Shown here piece after piece: positions 10,843 to 19,824 of a DNA stretch of 39,297 nt; the stretch's first letter is position 1, and every line of letters begins with the position of its first letter. The notes beneath the pieces are model-generated. The model was not told the DNA's origin and searched no databases. It saw only the letters and a program-made list of their open reading frames with translations. Made by a program: the position numbers and the translations under genes. Origin of the DNA: an uncultured Methylococcaceae bacterium. Its GTDB lineage: Bacteria > Pseudomonadota > Gammaproteobacteria > Methylococcales > Methylomonadaceae. Location of the stretch: NCBI GenBank assembly GCA_903839855.1, contig CAIMEB010000074.1, positions 1 to 39,297 on the forward strand, read 5' to 3'.

Positions 10843-12510
10843 TCAGTCCTTAGCCCAGCCACCTTCCCGTAAAGTCACGGTACGATTAAACACCAATTTT
10901 CCGTCAATACTGTCTATCGCATCTAAACAAAAATAGCCGGTTCTTTCGAATTGATAACGATGCTCTACCGCTGCCTCTGCCAAACTGGCTTCTACCCGAC
11001 AGCCTTCTAAAACTTCTAAAGAATCATGATTAATAACATCTAAAAAGTTCTCTTCATTATCAGGATTGGGGACTGTAAACAAGCGATCGTACAAACGAAT
11101 TTCAGCCACTTTTGAATGCGATTCTGATACCCAATGAATCACGCCTTTAACTTTACGGCCTTCAGGATTTTTTCCTAGCGTATCGGGATCATAGCTGCAA
11201 CGAAGTTCGGTAATAACGCCTTCAGCATTTTTAATTACTTCATTACATTTAATGACATAGGAACCCCGCAGTCGCACTTCTCCACCCTCGACCAGCCGTT
11301 TAAATTTGGGTGGTGGAACTTCGGCAAAATCATCCTGCTCAATTAAAATAACCTGAGTGAATGGGACATTGCGTTTACCTAACTCAGGCTTTTGTGGATG
11401 ATTACTAATCTCCAACTGTTCTATTTGCTCATCAGGGTAATTCTCAATAACAACACGTAAAGGTTGTAAGACTGCCATGGCTCTAAGCGCATTTTCGTTG
11501 AGATCTTCACGAATACAATATTCAAGCACACCCATTTCAATCCATGAGTTTTGCTTGGTCACGCCAATACGCTCACAAAAATCACGGATCGCTTTCGGTG
11601 TAAAGCCCGCACGACGCAAACCTGCCAAAGTCGGCATTCGAGGGTCATCCCATCCCTTGACGTGTTTTTCAGTGACTAACTGATTAAGCTTACGCTTACT
11701 GACAATGGTGTACTCTAATTGCAATCTGGCAAACTCAATTTGCTGAGGATGACAGGGTGTTTGCAATTTGTCTAAGACCCAATCATAAAGCGGCCGATGA
11801 TCTTCAAACTCCAAAGTACATAAAGAATGCGTAATGCCTTCAATGGCATCCGAGATACAGTGAGTATAATCGTACATCGGATAAATACACCATTCATCAC
11901 CGGTACGATGATGATGCACACGCCGAATTCGGTAGATGGCTGGATCACGCATATTAATGTTAGGGGATGCCATATCAATTTTGGCGCGTAACACAAACTG
12001 ACCATCTGCAAATTCACCCGCACGCATGCGTTGAAACAGATCCAGATTATCTGCAATTGAACGATTACGATCAGGACTTTCTTTACCCGGCTCCGTTAAA
12101 GTGCCGCGATAAGCCCTGATTTCATCAGCCGATAGACTATCAACGTAAGCCAACCCAAGCTCAATCAACTGCTCGGCATAATCATATAGCTGTTCAAAAT
12201 AGTCTGAGGCATTGTATAAACCCGCCCATTCAAAGCCTAACCATTTTACATCTCGCTCAATGGACTGCATGTATTCGATGTTTTCTTTTTCTGGGTTAGT
12301 ATCATCAAAACGCAGATTACACGTGCCATTAAACTCTGCCGCTATGCCAAAATTTAAACAAATCGACTTAGCATGACCAATATGTAAATAGCCATTCGGT
12401 TCAGGAGGAAAACGGGTAGCGACTTGGCCCTTGTTTTTGTTTTCTTTAAGATCATTAGTAACAATCTGACGAATAAAATTTGCAGAAGGCAGGGTATCGT
12501 TGGTGGACAT
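10843..12510 (-). CDS. glnS: Glutaminyl-tRNA synthetase
   Basis: Class I aminoacyl-tRNA synthetase that charges tRNA-Gln. The nucleotide-binding HIGH motif is at residues 43-46 within [16 protein letters not shown], and the KMSKS-type loop is VSKRKL near residue 270. The N-terminal [13 protein letters not shown] sequence and the C-terminal two-barrel anticodon domain are those of GlnRS, not of GluRS. Length 555 equals the E. coli enzyme (554). A complete GlnRS means the cell does not need the Glu-tRNA-Gln amidotransferase route for glutamine, as is usual in gammaproteobacteria. It follows a tusA-like gene on the same strand after 86 bases. Confidence 0.97.
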   Translation of the reverse strand: MSTNDTLPSANFIRQIVTNDLKENKNKGQVATRFPPEPNGYLHIGHAKSICLNFGIAAEFNGTCNLRFDDTNPEKENIEYMQSIERDVKWLGFEWAGLYNASDYFEQLYDYAEQLIELGLAYVDSLSADEIRAYRGTLTEPGKESPDRNRSIADNLDLFQRMRAGEFADGQFVLRAKIDMASPNINMRDPAIYRIRRVHHHRTGDEWCIYPMYDYTHCISDAIEGITHSLCTLEFEDHRPLYDWVLDKLQTPCHPQQIEFARLQLEYTIVSKRKLNQLVTEKHVKGWDDPRMPTLAGLRRAGFTPKAIRDFCERIGVTKQNSWIEMGVLEYCIREDLNENALRAMAVLQPLRVVIENYPDEQIEQLEISNHPQKPELGKRNVPFTQVILIEQDDFAEVPPPKFKRLVEGGEVRLRGSYVIKCNEVIKNAEGVITELRCSYDPDTLGKNPEGRKVKGVIHWVSESHSKVAEIRLYDRLFTVPNPDNEENFLDVINHDSLEVLEGCRVEASLAEAAVEHRYQFERTGYFCLDAIDSIDGKLVFNRTVTLREGGWAKD

Positions 12511-12596
12511 GGGTCTTTAATTATTTGAATGTTATTGAAGTCAGTCTAAGTCTAGAGGCTATAAGATTTATTATTAAGCCGCAACCTTATTTCTGA

Positions 12597-12827
12597 TTAT
12601 TTCTTTTTAATATAAAAAATCTGCTTATCATCCTGTTTTATCAAGTCAATGATTTGATGACCGGCCTGGTGAGTAAAAACGCCAAAATCTAAATGCGCCG
12701 CTGGATCGGTTGCTATCACTTTTACGACTTCACCACTTTCCATTAGCACTAATATTTTCTTTAAGCGTAATAAGGGTAAGGGGCACATTAAGCCACTGGC
12801 ATCAACTTCTTGGCTAAATTCAATCAT
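12597..12827 (-). CDS. TusA-like sulfur-carrier protein
   Basis: A 76-residue member of the TusA/SirA/YedF family. The conserved persulfide-forming cysteine is C15 in GLMCPLPLL, the family CPxP motif, and the fold ends with the expected amphipathic strands. In E. coli TusA passes sulfur from IscS to TusBCD for 2-thiouridine formation at the wobble base of tRNA-Lys, -Glu and -Gln. Its place just upstream of glnS, whose product charges one of those tRNAs, is suggestive, but relatives also serve molybdenum-cofactor and sulfur-oxidation pathways, so the exact role is not settled. It is divergent from cysG across about 76 bases. Confidence 0.85.
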   Translation of the reverse strand: MIEFSQEVDASGLMCPLPLLRLKKILVLMESGEVVKVIATDPAAHLDFGVFTHQAGHQIIDLIKQDDKQIFYIKKK

Positions 12828-12860
12828 TGTTTTTAGTTACTCATAAAACTGTAGATTGCT

Positions 12861-12866
12861 TATAAT
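12861..12866 (+). promoter_or_regulatory. Possible -10 box for cysG
   Basis: A consensus TATAAT lies 37 bases before the cysG ATG at 12904, with only a weak -35 (TTACTC, 12837-12842; 18-base spacer). It overlaps the region where a longer TTG-started cysG frame would begin, which argues for the ATG start. Confidence 0.4.
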
Positions 12867-12903
12867 ACCACTACCTAACGAATCTAAGAATCATCGCAAC
12901 GAA

Positions 12904-14298
12904 ATGGATTATTTCCCCGTTTTTGTCAAACTTCAAGATCAACCTTGCCTTGTTATCGGCGCAGGTGAAATCGCTGCCCGTAAAATTGAACTCTTGGCTC
13001 GTGCGGGCGCAAAAATTACAGTGATTGCTAATGATATTAGGCATCCCGTCTTAAGCCTGGAAAAAACCTATCAACTCACAATAATTCAGAAAACATTCTC
13101 CCCTGAAGACGTCTTAGGTTTCAGGCTAGTTATCTCAGCAACCGATAATAGAGAAACTAACCAGTTAGTCGCTAACACGGCTGAAGCGCAAAATATTCTG
13201 GTTAACGTAGTTGATAGCCCCGATTTGTGTCGGTTTATCTTTCCGGCCATTATTGACCGTTCGCCGATTATTGCAGCGGTTTCTTCAGGTGGAGCAGCTC
13301 CTGTATTAGCTCGCCTGCTTCGTGCCAAGATTGAAACCATTATTCCACCGGCTTATGGCAAATTGGCTCAACTGGCAGAACGCTATCGTGATGAGGTTAA
13401 AAAATTTATTAAAGAACCGTCACAACGGCGAATTTTCTGGGAAAACATCTTTCAGGGCTCCGTTGCTGAATTGGTTTTTTCAGGAAATGATCAAAATGCC
13501 GAGCATCAGCTAAAGCACATGCTCCACCAGCAAAGAGACGCAGAGATTCAGGGTGAAGTTTATCTGATAGGCGCAGGTCCAGGCGCGCCCGACTTATTGA
13601 CCTTTCGTGCCTTACGCTTAATGCAACAGGCCGATGTGATTGTTTATGATCATTTGGTTTCACCCGAGATTATTGATTTAGCCCGAAGAGACTCAGAAAA
13701 GATTTATGTCGGTAAGCAGCGCGATAAACATACCCTACCCCAGGAATCCATTAACACCTTACTGGCTGATCTGGCAAAAGCAGGGAAACGCGTGGTTCGT
13801 CTAAAAGGTGGAGATCCCTTTATTTTTGGTCGGGGGGGTGAAGAAATCGAAACTTTAATGGAGCAAGGCATTAACTTTCAAGTGGTGCCCGGCATTACGG
13901 CTGCCTCAGGCTGCTCTGCTTATGCGGGTATACCGCTGACCCACAGAGATCACGCCCAATCCTGTACCTTTGTCACTGGTCATTTAAAAGATAACTCTAT
14001 TAATTTAAACTGGGCTCAATTGGCTAAACCCAACCAGACTATCGTCATTTACATGGGTCTGGTCGGACTGGATAAGATTTGCCAATCCTTAATAGAACAT
14101 GGCAGCCCCAAAGACCTGCCTATTGCATTAGTTCAGCAAGGCACTACAGTCAATCAGCGCGTTGTTACCGGCACGTTGGTAACCTTTGCTGCCACTATTG
14201 CCCGTCTGGATATTAAACCACCCACATTAGTTATTATTGGCACCGTGGTCACCTTGCATGACAAGCTTAATTGGTTTAATAACAAGCCTATCCAATAA
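12904..14298 (+). CDS. cysG: Siroheme synthase (trifunctional)
   Basis: Turns uroporphyrinogen III into siroheme, the cofactor of sulfite and nitrite reductases, by SAM-dependent double methylation, NAD-linked dehydrogenation and iron insertion. The N-terminal precorrin-2 dehydrogenase/ferrochelatase half has the NAD motif GAGEIAARK near residue 19 and the [14 protein letters not shown] segment near 127. The C-terminal methyltransferase half starts at [14 protein letters not shown] (about 217) and carries [17 protein letters not shown] and [10 protein letters not shown]. Length 464 compares with 457 in E. coli. The frame is open to a TTG at 12856, but that would overlap the likely -10 box, and E. 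coli CysG begins MDYFP-like, so the ATG is preferred. Confidence 0.95.
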   Translation: MDYFPVFVKLQDQPCLVIGAGEIAARKIELLARAGAKITVIANDIRHPVLSLEKTYQLTIIQKTFSPEDVLGFRLVISATDNRETNQLVANTAEAQNILVNVVDSPDLCRFIFPAIIDRSPIIAAVSSGGAAPVLARLLRAKIETIIPPAYGKLAQLAERYRDEVKKFIKEPSQRRIFWENIFQGSVAELVFSGNDQNAEHQLKHMLHQQRDAEIQGEVYLIGAGPGAPDLLTFRALRLMQQADVIVYDHLVSPEIIDLARRDSEKIYVGKQRDKHTLPQESINTLLADLAKAGKRVVRLKGGDPFIFGRGGEEIETLMEQGINFQVVPGITAASGCSAYAGIPLTHRDHAQSCTFVTGHLKDNSINLNWAQLAKPNQTIVIYMGLVGLDKICQSLIEHGSPKDLPIALVQQGTTVNQRVVTGTLVTFAATIARLDIKPPTLVIIGTVVTLHDKLNWFNNKPIQ

Positions 14299-14356
14299 AA
14301 AATCAGTGATAAAGGGGAATACACTCCAATTCTTCGTACTTACAAAGCGCTTTATG

Positions 14357-14734
14357 GTATCAATAAGGTAGTTTTAGATATTAAAACGGGAGTTTTTGAT
14401 ACCTAAAAGGACAGGATTAGTATCAATAAGGTAGTTTTAGATATTAAATCGACAGTTTTTAATACCTAAAAGGACAGGATTAGTATCAATAAGTCTGCTT
14501 TTAGTATTAAATCGGAGGTTTTAGATATCAATAAGGATGGCTTTAATATCTAAAGCAAGAGCTTTGATATCTAAAAGTGTCTTATTGATATTTATAAGTG
14601 TTGAATTAATATCTAAACCCGCCTTATTGATATCTATAAGGCGGGTTTGGATATCAAAACGCCTGATTTAGATATCTATTAAGTGAGTTTTTAACGTTAA
14701 AAGCCTTTGTTAAGGTATCTTAAAGTGGCGTTTA
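14357..14734. repeat. Tandem array of eighteen imperfect 21-bp units
   Basis: Units begin at 14357, 14378, 14399 and so on every 21 bases to 14714, with no insertion or deletion across the array. The rough consensus is ATATCTAAAAGGNNGNTTTTA (R at position 1). Units 1-3 and 4-6 form a 63-bp higher-order duplication that agrees at 59 of 63 positions; units 1 and 4 are identical. Units 17 and 18 are the most diverged, and 14336-14356 may be a further decayed unit. Each unit has an A-run near position 7 and a T-run near position 16, roughly one helical turn apart. One frame on each strand stays in register through the array and reads as heptapeptides, broken by several stops. It lies 58 bases after cysG and 370 before miaB. 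Not a CRISPR: there are no spacers. Confidence 0.9.
14609..14654. repeat. 19-bp inverted repeat inside the 21-bp array
   Basis: Array units 13 and 14 form a near-perfect inverted repeat: 14609-14627 pairs with 14636-14654 with a single T-G mismatch, leaving the 8-base loop TGATATCT. The core arms are AAACCCGCCTTAT and ATAAGGCGGGTTT. This is the most GC-rich part of the array. No T-run follows on either strand, so it is not a standard terminator. Confidence 0.8.
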
Positions 14735-15104
14735 GGTCTACACAATCTTCTTTCATACGTATCTGCCTTTTGATAGAATAATTCCCTAGATATCAAATGA
14801 TGATGTCGGCTTACCTGGACATGACCTCAACTGAAATAAGACAGGTCATGAGTACACTCAAACAATTTTCAGGAAAAGAACCATGACCAAGCCTATCAAG
14901 ATGGAAACATTAGTCAAATAACTCAGTCTACCTTAGCTTTAAAACTGTCTCAGCTTAAAAACGCTCATTTAATTTAATAGAACTCCATTAACGTTTTTCT
15001 TGCTTAATCCTTGTTCAGGTTATAATGCTAGCTAAGAATAAATTATTTTTATTAACGCCTTGAGCAGTGTATGTTGCAGTTCTTATGAATTATCCAGATA
15101 AAAT
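14735..15104. other. Gap between the 21-bp array and miaB
   Basis: No gene is recognised. An ATG at 14797 opens a 29-codon frame (MMMSAYLDMTSTEIRQVM, then ten more residues) ending at a TGA, with no known motif. Inside it lies an 8-bp inverted repeat, CATGACCT at 14820-14827 and AGGTCATG at 14843-14850. The last hundred bases hold the likely miaB promoter. The stretch may be the decayed end of a former gene. Confidence 0.5.
15021..15026 (+). promoter_or_regulatory. Likely -10 box for the miaB operon
   Basis: A consensus TATAAT stands 78 bases before the miaB start codon. The best -35 is TTGCTT at 15000-15005, with a short 15-base spacer. It is the only good -10 in the gap and would serve the whole miaB-phoH-ybeY-corC run. 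Confidence 0.45.
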
Positions 15105-16457
15105 ATGACACAAAAACTTTATATTCAAACCAACGGTTGCCAAATGAACGAGTATGATTCCGACAAAATGCGGGATGTACTTCAAGCATCACATGGCTTT
15201 GAATTAACTGAAGATCCAAAACTAGCCGATGTTTTGTTATTAAACACCTGTTCAATTCGAGAAAAAGCCCAAGAAAAGGTTTTTTCGGCATTAGGCAAAT
15301 GGCGCAAGATTAAAGATAAACGCCCCGACGTTATCATTGGTGTAGGTGGTTGTGTCGCTAGTCAAGAAGGCGCTGCGATTCAAAAACGCGCACCTTTTGT
15401 AGATATGGTATTTGGACCGCAAACCTTACACCGCCTACCCCAACTACTTGAGCAGGTTCGTCATCAACATAAATCAGTCGTTGATATTTCTTTTCCTGAA
15501 ATTGAAAAGTTTGATGCCCTTCCCGAACCCCGTGCCGAAGGGCCTAAGGCTTTTGTTTCGGTGATGGAAGGTTGCAGTAAATATTGTTCATTTTGCGTAG
15601 TACCCTACACACGTGGTGAAGAAATTAGCCGTCCTCTGAATGATGTGGTAGCCGAAATCACTTCTCTGGCAAAACAGGGTGTTCGTGAAATCAATTTGTT
15701 AGGACAAAATGTTAATGCCTATCGCGGTGAAATGGAAGACGGTGATATTGCCGACTTTTCACTGTTATTACATTATGTCGCTGCGATTGACGGCATTGAC
15801 CGTTTACGCTTTACTACCTCTCACCCGGTTGAGTTTACGGATAGTTTGATTGAAGCATTTGCAGAGATTCCGCAATTGGTTGATCATTTACATTTACCCG
15901 TTCAAAGCGGAAGCGATTCGATTCTTAAAATGATGAAGCGAGGTCATACCATCGCTGATTATAAAGAAACGATTCGTAAACTCCGTGAAGTGCGACCTAA
16001 TATCAGTTTGTCATCAGATTTTATTATTGGTTTCCCCGGTGAAACAGAAACCGAGTTTGAAGAAACAATGGCATTTATCGACGAAGTGGGCTTTGATTTA
16101 TCGTTTAGTTTTGTTTATAGTCAACGTCCAGGAACACCAGCAGCTGAGTTACCCGATGATGTGACTGCTGAAGTAAAAAAGCACCGGCTCGAACGTTTCC
16201 AGAATCGCATTAATGAAATGGCTACTGAAATTTCTAATCAAATGATTGGAACCGTGCAAACTGTTTTGGTTGAAGGTCAATCTAAAAAGAATCCTTTACA
16301 AATGCAAGGTAGAACGGAAAATAACCGGGTTGTTAACTTTATCGGTCATCCCCGTTTAGCGGGTCAGTTTGTTGATGTACATATTGCCGAAGCCTTGCCC
16401 AATTCTTTGCGAGGCAGAATGGTTGAATCTTCCCTTGAAAAACTTATTACCAATTAA
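15105..16457 (+). CDS. miaB: tRNA-2-methylthio-N6-dimethylallyladenosine synthase
   Basis: Radical-SAM methylthiotransferase that adds the 2-methylthio group to i6A37 of tRNAs reading UNN codons. Two iron-sulfur clusters are expected: the N-terminal auxiliary cluster is held by C12 ([10 protein letters not shown]), C49 (NTCSIREKA) and C83 (GGCVAS), and the radical-SAM cluster by C157, C161 and C164 ([16 protein letters not shown]). A C-terminal TRAM RNA-binding domain covers about residues 380-445. Length 450 is close to E. coli MiaB (474). It heads a tightly packed run with phoH, ybeY and corC, the standard order in gammaproteobacteria. RimO, a paralogue, is less likely because the YTRGEE(I/T)SRP motif and this operon belong to MiaB. 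Confidence 0.97.
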   Translation: MTQKLYIQTNGCQMNEYDSDKMRDVLQASHGFELTEDPKLADVLLLNTCSIREKAQEKVFSALGKWRKIKDKRPDVIIGVGGCVASQEGAAIQKRAPFVDMVFGPQTLHRLPQLLEQVRHQHKSVVDISFPEIEKFDALPEPRAEGPKAFVSVMEGCSKYCSFCVVPYTRGEEISRPLNDVVAEITSLAKQGVREINLLGQNVNAYRGEMEDGDIADFSLLLHYVAAIDGIDRLRFTTSHPVEFTDSLIEAFAEIPQLVDHLHLPVQSGSDSILKMMKRGHTIADYKETIRKLREVRPNISLSSDFIIGFPGETETEFEETMAFIDEVGFDLSFSFVYSQRPGTPAAELPDDVTAEVKKHRLERFQNRINEMATEISNQMIGTVQTVLVEGQSKKNPLQMQGRTENNRVVNFIGHPRLAGQFVDVHIAEALPNSLRGRMVESSLEKLITN

Positions 16458-16466
16458 TGGCTCATA

Positions 16467-17450
16467 ATGACAACATCCCAGGAAATTTCTTTACTCCCTG
16501 CCGATAATGAAAGATTATCAAACTTTTGTGGTGAACTTGATACCCATCTAAAACAAATTGAAAAGAGACTACAGGTTGAAATTGCTAATCGTGGTAATCA
16601 ATTTAAAGTAACCGGTCTGGAGTGCTCAGTTAAAGCCGCTTGTGCTGTCATGCAAAAACTCTTTGAAAGCACGGCTTATGAAGAGTTAACCGCTGAATTG
16701 ATTCATCTGGCCATGCAAGACTCTTCTATTGATCTGATCCTGGAAGCACCCAAGACCGAAGTAGACATTGAAAAACCGATTGCCATCAAAACAAAGTTTG
16801 GTTTGATTAAAGGTCGTGGCCCCAATCAACAGGCCTACTTAAAGAAAATCACCACACACGACATTAACTTTGGCGTCGGTCCAGCTGGAACAGGTAAAAC
16901 CTATCTGGCGGTTGCTTGCGCGATTGAAGCCTTGCAAACTGAACAGGTCAGAAAAATCATTCTGGTTCGTCCAGCGGTTGAAGCCGGTGAAAAGCTCGGC
17001 TTCTTGCCGGGTGACATGGCTCAAAAGGTTGACCCCTATTTACGCCCGCTTTATGATGCCTTATATGAAATGCTGGGCTTTGAACGGGTTGAGAAAATGA
17101 TTGATAAAGGTATTATCGAAGTTGCACCCCTGGCCTTTATGCGTGGACGTACCTTAAATGATGCCTTTATCATTTTGGATGAAGCACAAAATACCACGAC
17201 TGAACAAATTAAAATGTTTCTTACTCGTGTGGGTTTTGGCTCCACTGCAGTGATTACCGGGGATATTACCCAAATCGATCTGCCCTCAGAAAAAATGTCC
17301 GGCTTAAGACACGTTCTTGAAGTGCTTAAAGATATTGAAGGCATCAGCTTTACTCATTTTGCGGTTCGTGATGTTGTTAGGCATCCTCTCGTTCAACGCA
17401 TTGTTTCGGCTTATGAAGCCTATGAGAACAAGAACAAAACTGAACTATGA
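16467..17450 (+). CDS. ybeZ: PhoH-like ATPase (YbeZ)
   Basis: Cytoplasmic P-loop ATPase of the PhoH family, related to the helicase domain of superfamily I and linked to RNA metabolism together with YbeY. Walker A is GPAGTGKT at residues 138-145 and Walker B is IILDEAQN near residue 234. An N-terminal KH-like region (about 25-95) precedes the ATPase core, as in YbeZ rather than in the shorter PhoH. Length 327 is typical. It starts 9 bases after miaB and its last four bases overlap the ybeY start (ATGA), so translation of the two is probably coupled. Confidence 0.93.
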   Translation: MTTSQEISLLPADNERLSNFCGELDTHLKQIEKRLQVEIANRGNQFKVTGLECSVKAACAVMQKLFESTAYEELTAELIHLAMQDSSIDLILEAPKTEVDIEKPIAIKTKFGLIKGRGPNQQAYLKKITTHDINFGVGPAGTGKTYLAVACAIEALQTEQVRKIILVRPAVEAGEKLGFLPGDMAQKVDPYLRPLYDALYEMLGFERVEKMIDKGIIEVAPLAFMRGRTLNDAFIILDEAQNTTTEQIKMFLTRVGFGSTAVITGDITQIDLPSEKMSGLRHVLEVLKDIEGISFTHFAVRDVVRHPLVQRIVSAYEAYENKNKTEL

Positions 17451-17908
17451 ATTTTGTCGAAATTCAAACTATCCATCCGTCACCCGGTCAACCCACTGAT
17501 ACAGAAATTCAACATTGGGTTGATACCGCATTAACAGATTATCCAGACGATACCGAGATAGTTGTACGTATTGTCGATGTAAAAGAAAGTACTGAGCTTA
17601 ATGAAATATACCGTTTAAAATCGGGCCCAACGAATATACTCAGCTTCCCTGTTGAAATACCTGAAGAAATTGAACTCAACTTACTGGGAGATTTAGTCAT
17701 CTGTGCACCCGTTTTAGAAAAAGAAGCTTTAGATCAAAATAAAGCCTTACAAGATCATTGGGCACACATTATCATCCATGGCGTTTTGCATTTATTGGGA
17801 TACGATCATATTGAAGATGATGAAGCAGAATTAATGGAAGCTAAAGAGATCACTATTTTAAGTCACTTAGGTATAAAAAACCCTTATATACAGGAAGAAA
17901 ACGCATGA
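17447..17908 (+). CDS. ybeY: Endoribonuclease YbeY (16S rRNA maturation)
   Basis: Zinc-dependent single-strand RNase (UPF0054) involved in 16S rRNA 3'-end maturation and ribosome quality control. The metal-binding HGxxHLxGxDH motif is complete: H111, H115 and H121 in HGVLHLLGYDH. The preceding PTNILSFP segment (about 61-68), another family signature, is present. Length 153 equals the usual 150-155. The gene overlaps ybeZ by 4 bases upstream and corC by 4 bases downstream (ATGA in both cases). Confidence 0.96.
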   Translation: MNFVEIQTIHPSPGQPTDTEIQHWVDTALTDYPDDTEIVVRIVDVKESTELNEIYRLKSGPTNILSFPVEIPEEIELNLLGDLVICAPVLEKEALDQNKALQDHWAHIIIHGVLHLLGYDHIEDDEAELMEAKEITILSHLGIKNPYIQEENA

Positions 17909-18747
17909 GCGATGATCAACCTCCGAGTAGAACCGCCCCCCGTAAACGTTGGGTAGAAAGAATTAGCCAACTTTTTTCCGGGGAGCCTCACGACTTGGAC
18001 GATCTTCTCGATATTTTAAGAGAAGCGAGAGAAAACCAATTACTGGATACCGATGCCTTATCCATGATTGAAGGTGTTTTGCAGGTATCTCAGATGCGGG
18101 TGCGGGATATAATGATTCCCCGTGTGCAAATGGTTGTTTTGCCCAAACACGCTGAGCTAGAAACTATTTTTCCGCTCGTCATAGAATTTTGTCATTCTCG
18201 CTACCCTGTTATTGATGGCGATCGGAGTAAAGTAGTCGGTGTATTACTTGCCAAAGATTTACTCGCGCGAGTTTTGCAAAACAAAACCATGATGGTTCAG
18301 GATATTATGCGCCCTGCCTGTGTTGTTCCCGAAAGTAAACGCCTCAATGTCTTGCTTAAAGAATTACGTACCAATGGTAATCACATGGCGATTGTCGTGG
18401 ATGAATACGGTCAGGCATCCGGTCTGGTCACTATTGAGGATATCCTGGAAGAGATCGTGGGCGAGATTGAAGATGAACACGATGACCATGAAGATGAAGG
18501 TTATATTTTTCAGCGCAACTCGAATGAATATATGATTAAAGCATTGCTACCTATCGAGGAGTTTGACGAACATTTCTCTACTCATTTTACAACAGATGAG
18601 TATGACACGATTGGTGGCTTTATCCTAAGTCAACTTGAGCACATGCCAAAAAAAGGCGAAAGTGTGGTAGTTGACAACATGCGTTTTGAAGTCGTCCGAG
18701 CGGACAATAGACGGTTACACCTTATTAAACTTAAAATCAGCAAATAG
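17905..18747 (+). CDS. corC: CorC/HlyC-type CBS-domain protein
   Basis: Soluble protein of the CorC (YbeX) family: a short N-terminal segment, a pair of CBS domains (about residues 65-190; VRDIMIPRVQMVVL, then VVDEYGQASGLVTIEDILEEIVGEI) that bind adenosine nucleotides, and a C-terminal CorC_HlyC domain (about 205-278). It was first linked to cobalt and magnesium efflux, and later to ribosome metabolism through its operon. No membrane segment is seen, so this is not the larger membrane-bound CorB type. Length 280 compares with 292 in E. coli. The start overlaps the ybeY stop by 4 bases. The apolipoprotein N-acyltransferase gene lnt that usually follows is absent; galE follows instead. Confidence 0.93.
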   Translation: MSDDQPPSRTAPRKRWVERISQLFSGEPHDLDDLLDILREARENQLLDTDALSMIEGVLQVSQMRVRDIMIPRVQMVVLPKHAELETIFPLVIEFCHSRYPVIDGDRSKVVGVLLAKDLLARVLQNKTMMVQDIMRPACVVPESKRLNVLLKELRTNGNHMAIVVDEYGQASGLVTIEDILEEIVGEIEDEHDDHEDEGYIFQRNSNEYMIKALLPIEEFDEHFSTHFTTDEYDTIGGFILSQLEHMPKKGESVVVDNMRFEVVRADNRRLHLIKLKISK

Positions 18748-18752
18748 AGGAG
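18746..18752 (+). promoter_or_regulatory. Shine-Dalgarno that sets the galE start
   Basis: AGAGGAG ends 7 bases before the ATG at 18760 but only 1 base before the ATG at 18754, so the second ATG is the real start. The site overlaps the corC stop codon. Confidence 0.75.
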
Positions 18753-18759
18753 AATGATC

Positions 18760-19809
18760 ATGAGTCAGCAAACAATACTCGTTACCGGGGGAGCGGGTTA
18801 TATCGGTAGTCATGCTTGTGTCGAATTATTACAAGCGGGCTTTAATGTAGTAGTAGTTGATAATTTGGGTAACAGCAAGTTTGAAGCACTCCGTAGAGTT
18901 CAAGAAATTACCGGCAAAAACCTGTCGTTCTATCAAGCGGATATTCGGGACAAAGCGGCTTTAACTGAAATTTTCGCTAAAGAATCTCCCACCACAGTCA
19001 TGCACTTTGCGGGCTTAAAAGCAGTCGGTGAATCCTGCGAAAAACCCCTCCTCTACTATAATAATAATGTCTATGGCACTGTAATACTACTGGAAGTCAT
19101 GGAAGAAGCCAATGTCAGACAATTTGTATTTAGTTCTTCGGCGACTGTTTATGGTCAAACGAGCTTGACCCAATACAGTGAGGATTTTTCACTTGGCCCC
19201 ATTAACCCTTATGGTCGTTCAAAGGCAATGGTTGAAGATATCTTAAGAGATCTTTCGGCATCAGATAAAAATAATCCAGACAGGACACCTTGGAAAATCG
19301 CGCTATTACGTTATTTTAATCCTATCGGTGCTCATGAAAGTGGTTTGATCGGTGAAGATCCAAATGGTATTCCGAATAACTTAATGCCTTATGTTTCCCA
19401 AGTGGCTATTGGTAAATTACCACAATTATCGGTCTTTGGTGATGATTACCCAACACCCGATGGCACTGGGATTCGAGATTATATTCATGTCGTTGATTTG
19501 GTCAAAGGTCATCTTAGCGCAATCACGGCATTAAATAGCGATGCCTTTAAAGACGGTGGCTGTAAAGCTTATAACCTGGGTGCAGGTAAAGGCTACAGTG
19601 TACTTGAAATCATTGCTACTTTTGAAAGTGTGACCGGGAAAAAGATTAATTATAAAATTTCTCCTCGTCGCGCGGGTGACCTAGCGGAGTATGTTGCTAA
19701 CCCCGAGTTGGCATTAAAAGAACTCAACTGGAAAGTAGAAAAAAGCTTAAACGATATTGTAGCCGACACTTGGAATTGGCAGTCCAAAAACCCTCAAGGC
19801 TATCATTAA
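18760..19809 (+). CDS. galE: UDP-glucose 4-epimerase
   Basis: Interconverts UDP-glucose and UDP-galactose, supplying galactose for surface glycans and the Leloir pathway. The NAD motif GGAGYIGS is near residue 8, the catalytic Ser is in FSSSATVYG (about 122-130) and Tyr/Lys are in YGRSK (about 149-153). The HFAGLKAVGES segment and the RYFNPIGAHESG segment are hallmarks of true GalE. Length 349 is slightly longer than E. coli GalE (338). It follows corC after 12 bases, with a strong Shine-Dalgarno, and dnaQ follows at once, so it probably belongs to the miaB transcript at least in part. Confidence 0.95.
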   Translation: MSQQTILVTGGAGYIGSHACVELLQAGFNVVVVDNLGNSKFEALRRVQEITGKNLSFYQADIRDKAALTEIFAKESPTTVMHFAGLKAVGESCEKPLLYYNNNVYGTVILLEVMEEANVRQFVFSSSATVYGQTSLTQYSEDFSLGPINPYGRSKAMVEDILRDLSASDKNNPDRTPWKIALLRYFNPIGAHESGLIGEDPNGIPNNLMPYVSQVAIGKLPQLSVFGDDYPTPDGTGIRDYIHVVDLVKGHLSAITALNSDAFKDGGCKAYNLGAGKGYSVLEIIATFESVTGKKINYKISPRRAGDLAEYVANPELALKELNWKVEKSLNDIVADTWNWQSKNPQGYH

Positions 19810-19824
19810 GTGGCAGCAAACACG

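Noticed and set aside
12856-12903. TTG start for cysG
   Set aside because: It overlaps the likely -10 box and adds 16 residues not expected in CysG.
14357-14734. CRISPR array
   Set aside because: The units abut directly and drift in sequence; there are no unique spacers and no cas genes in the window.
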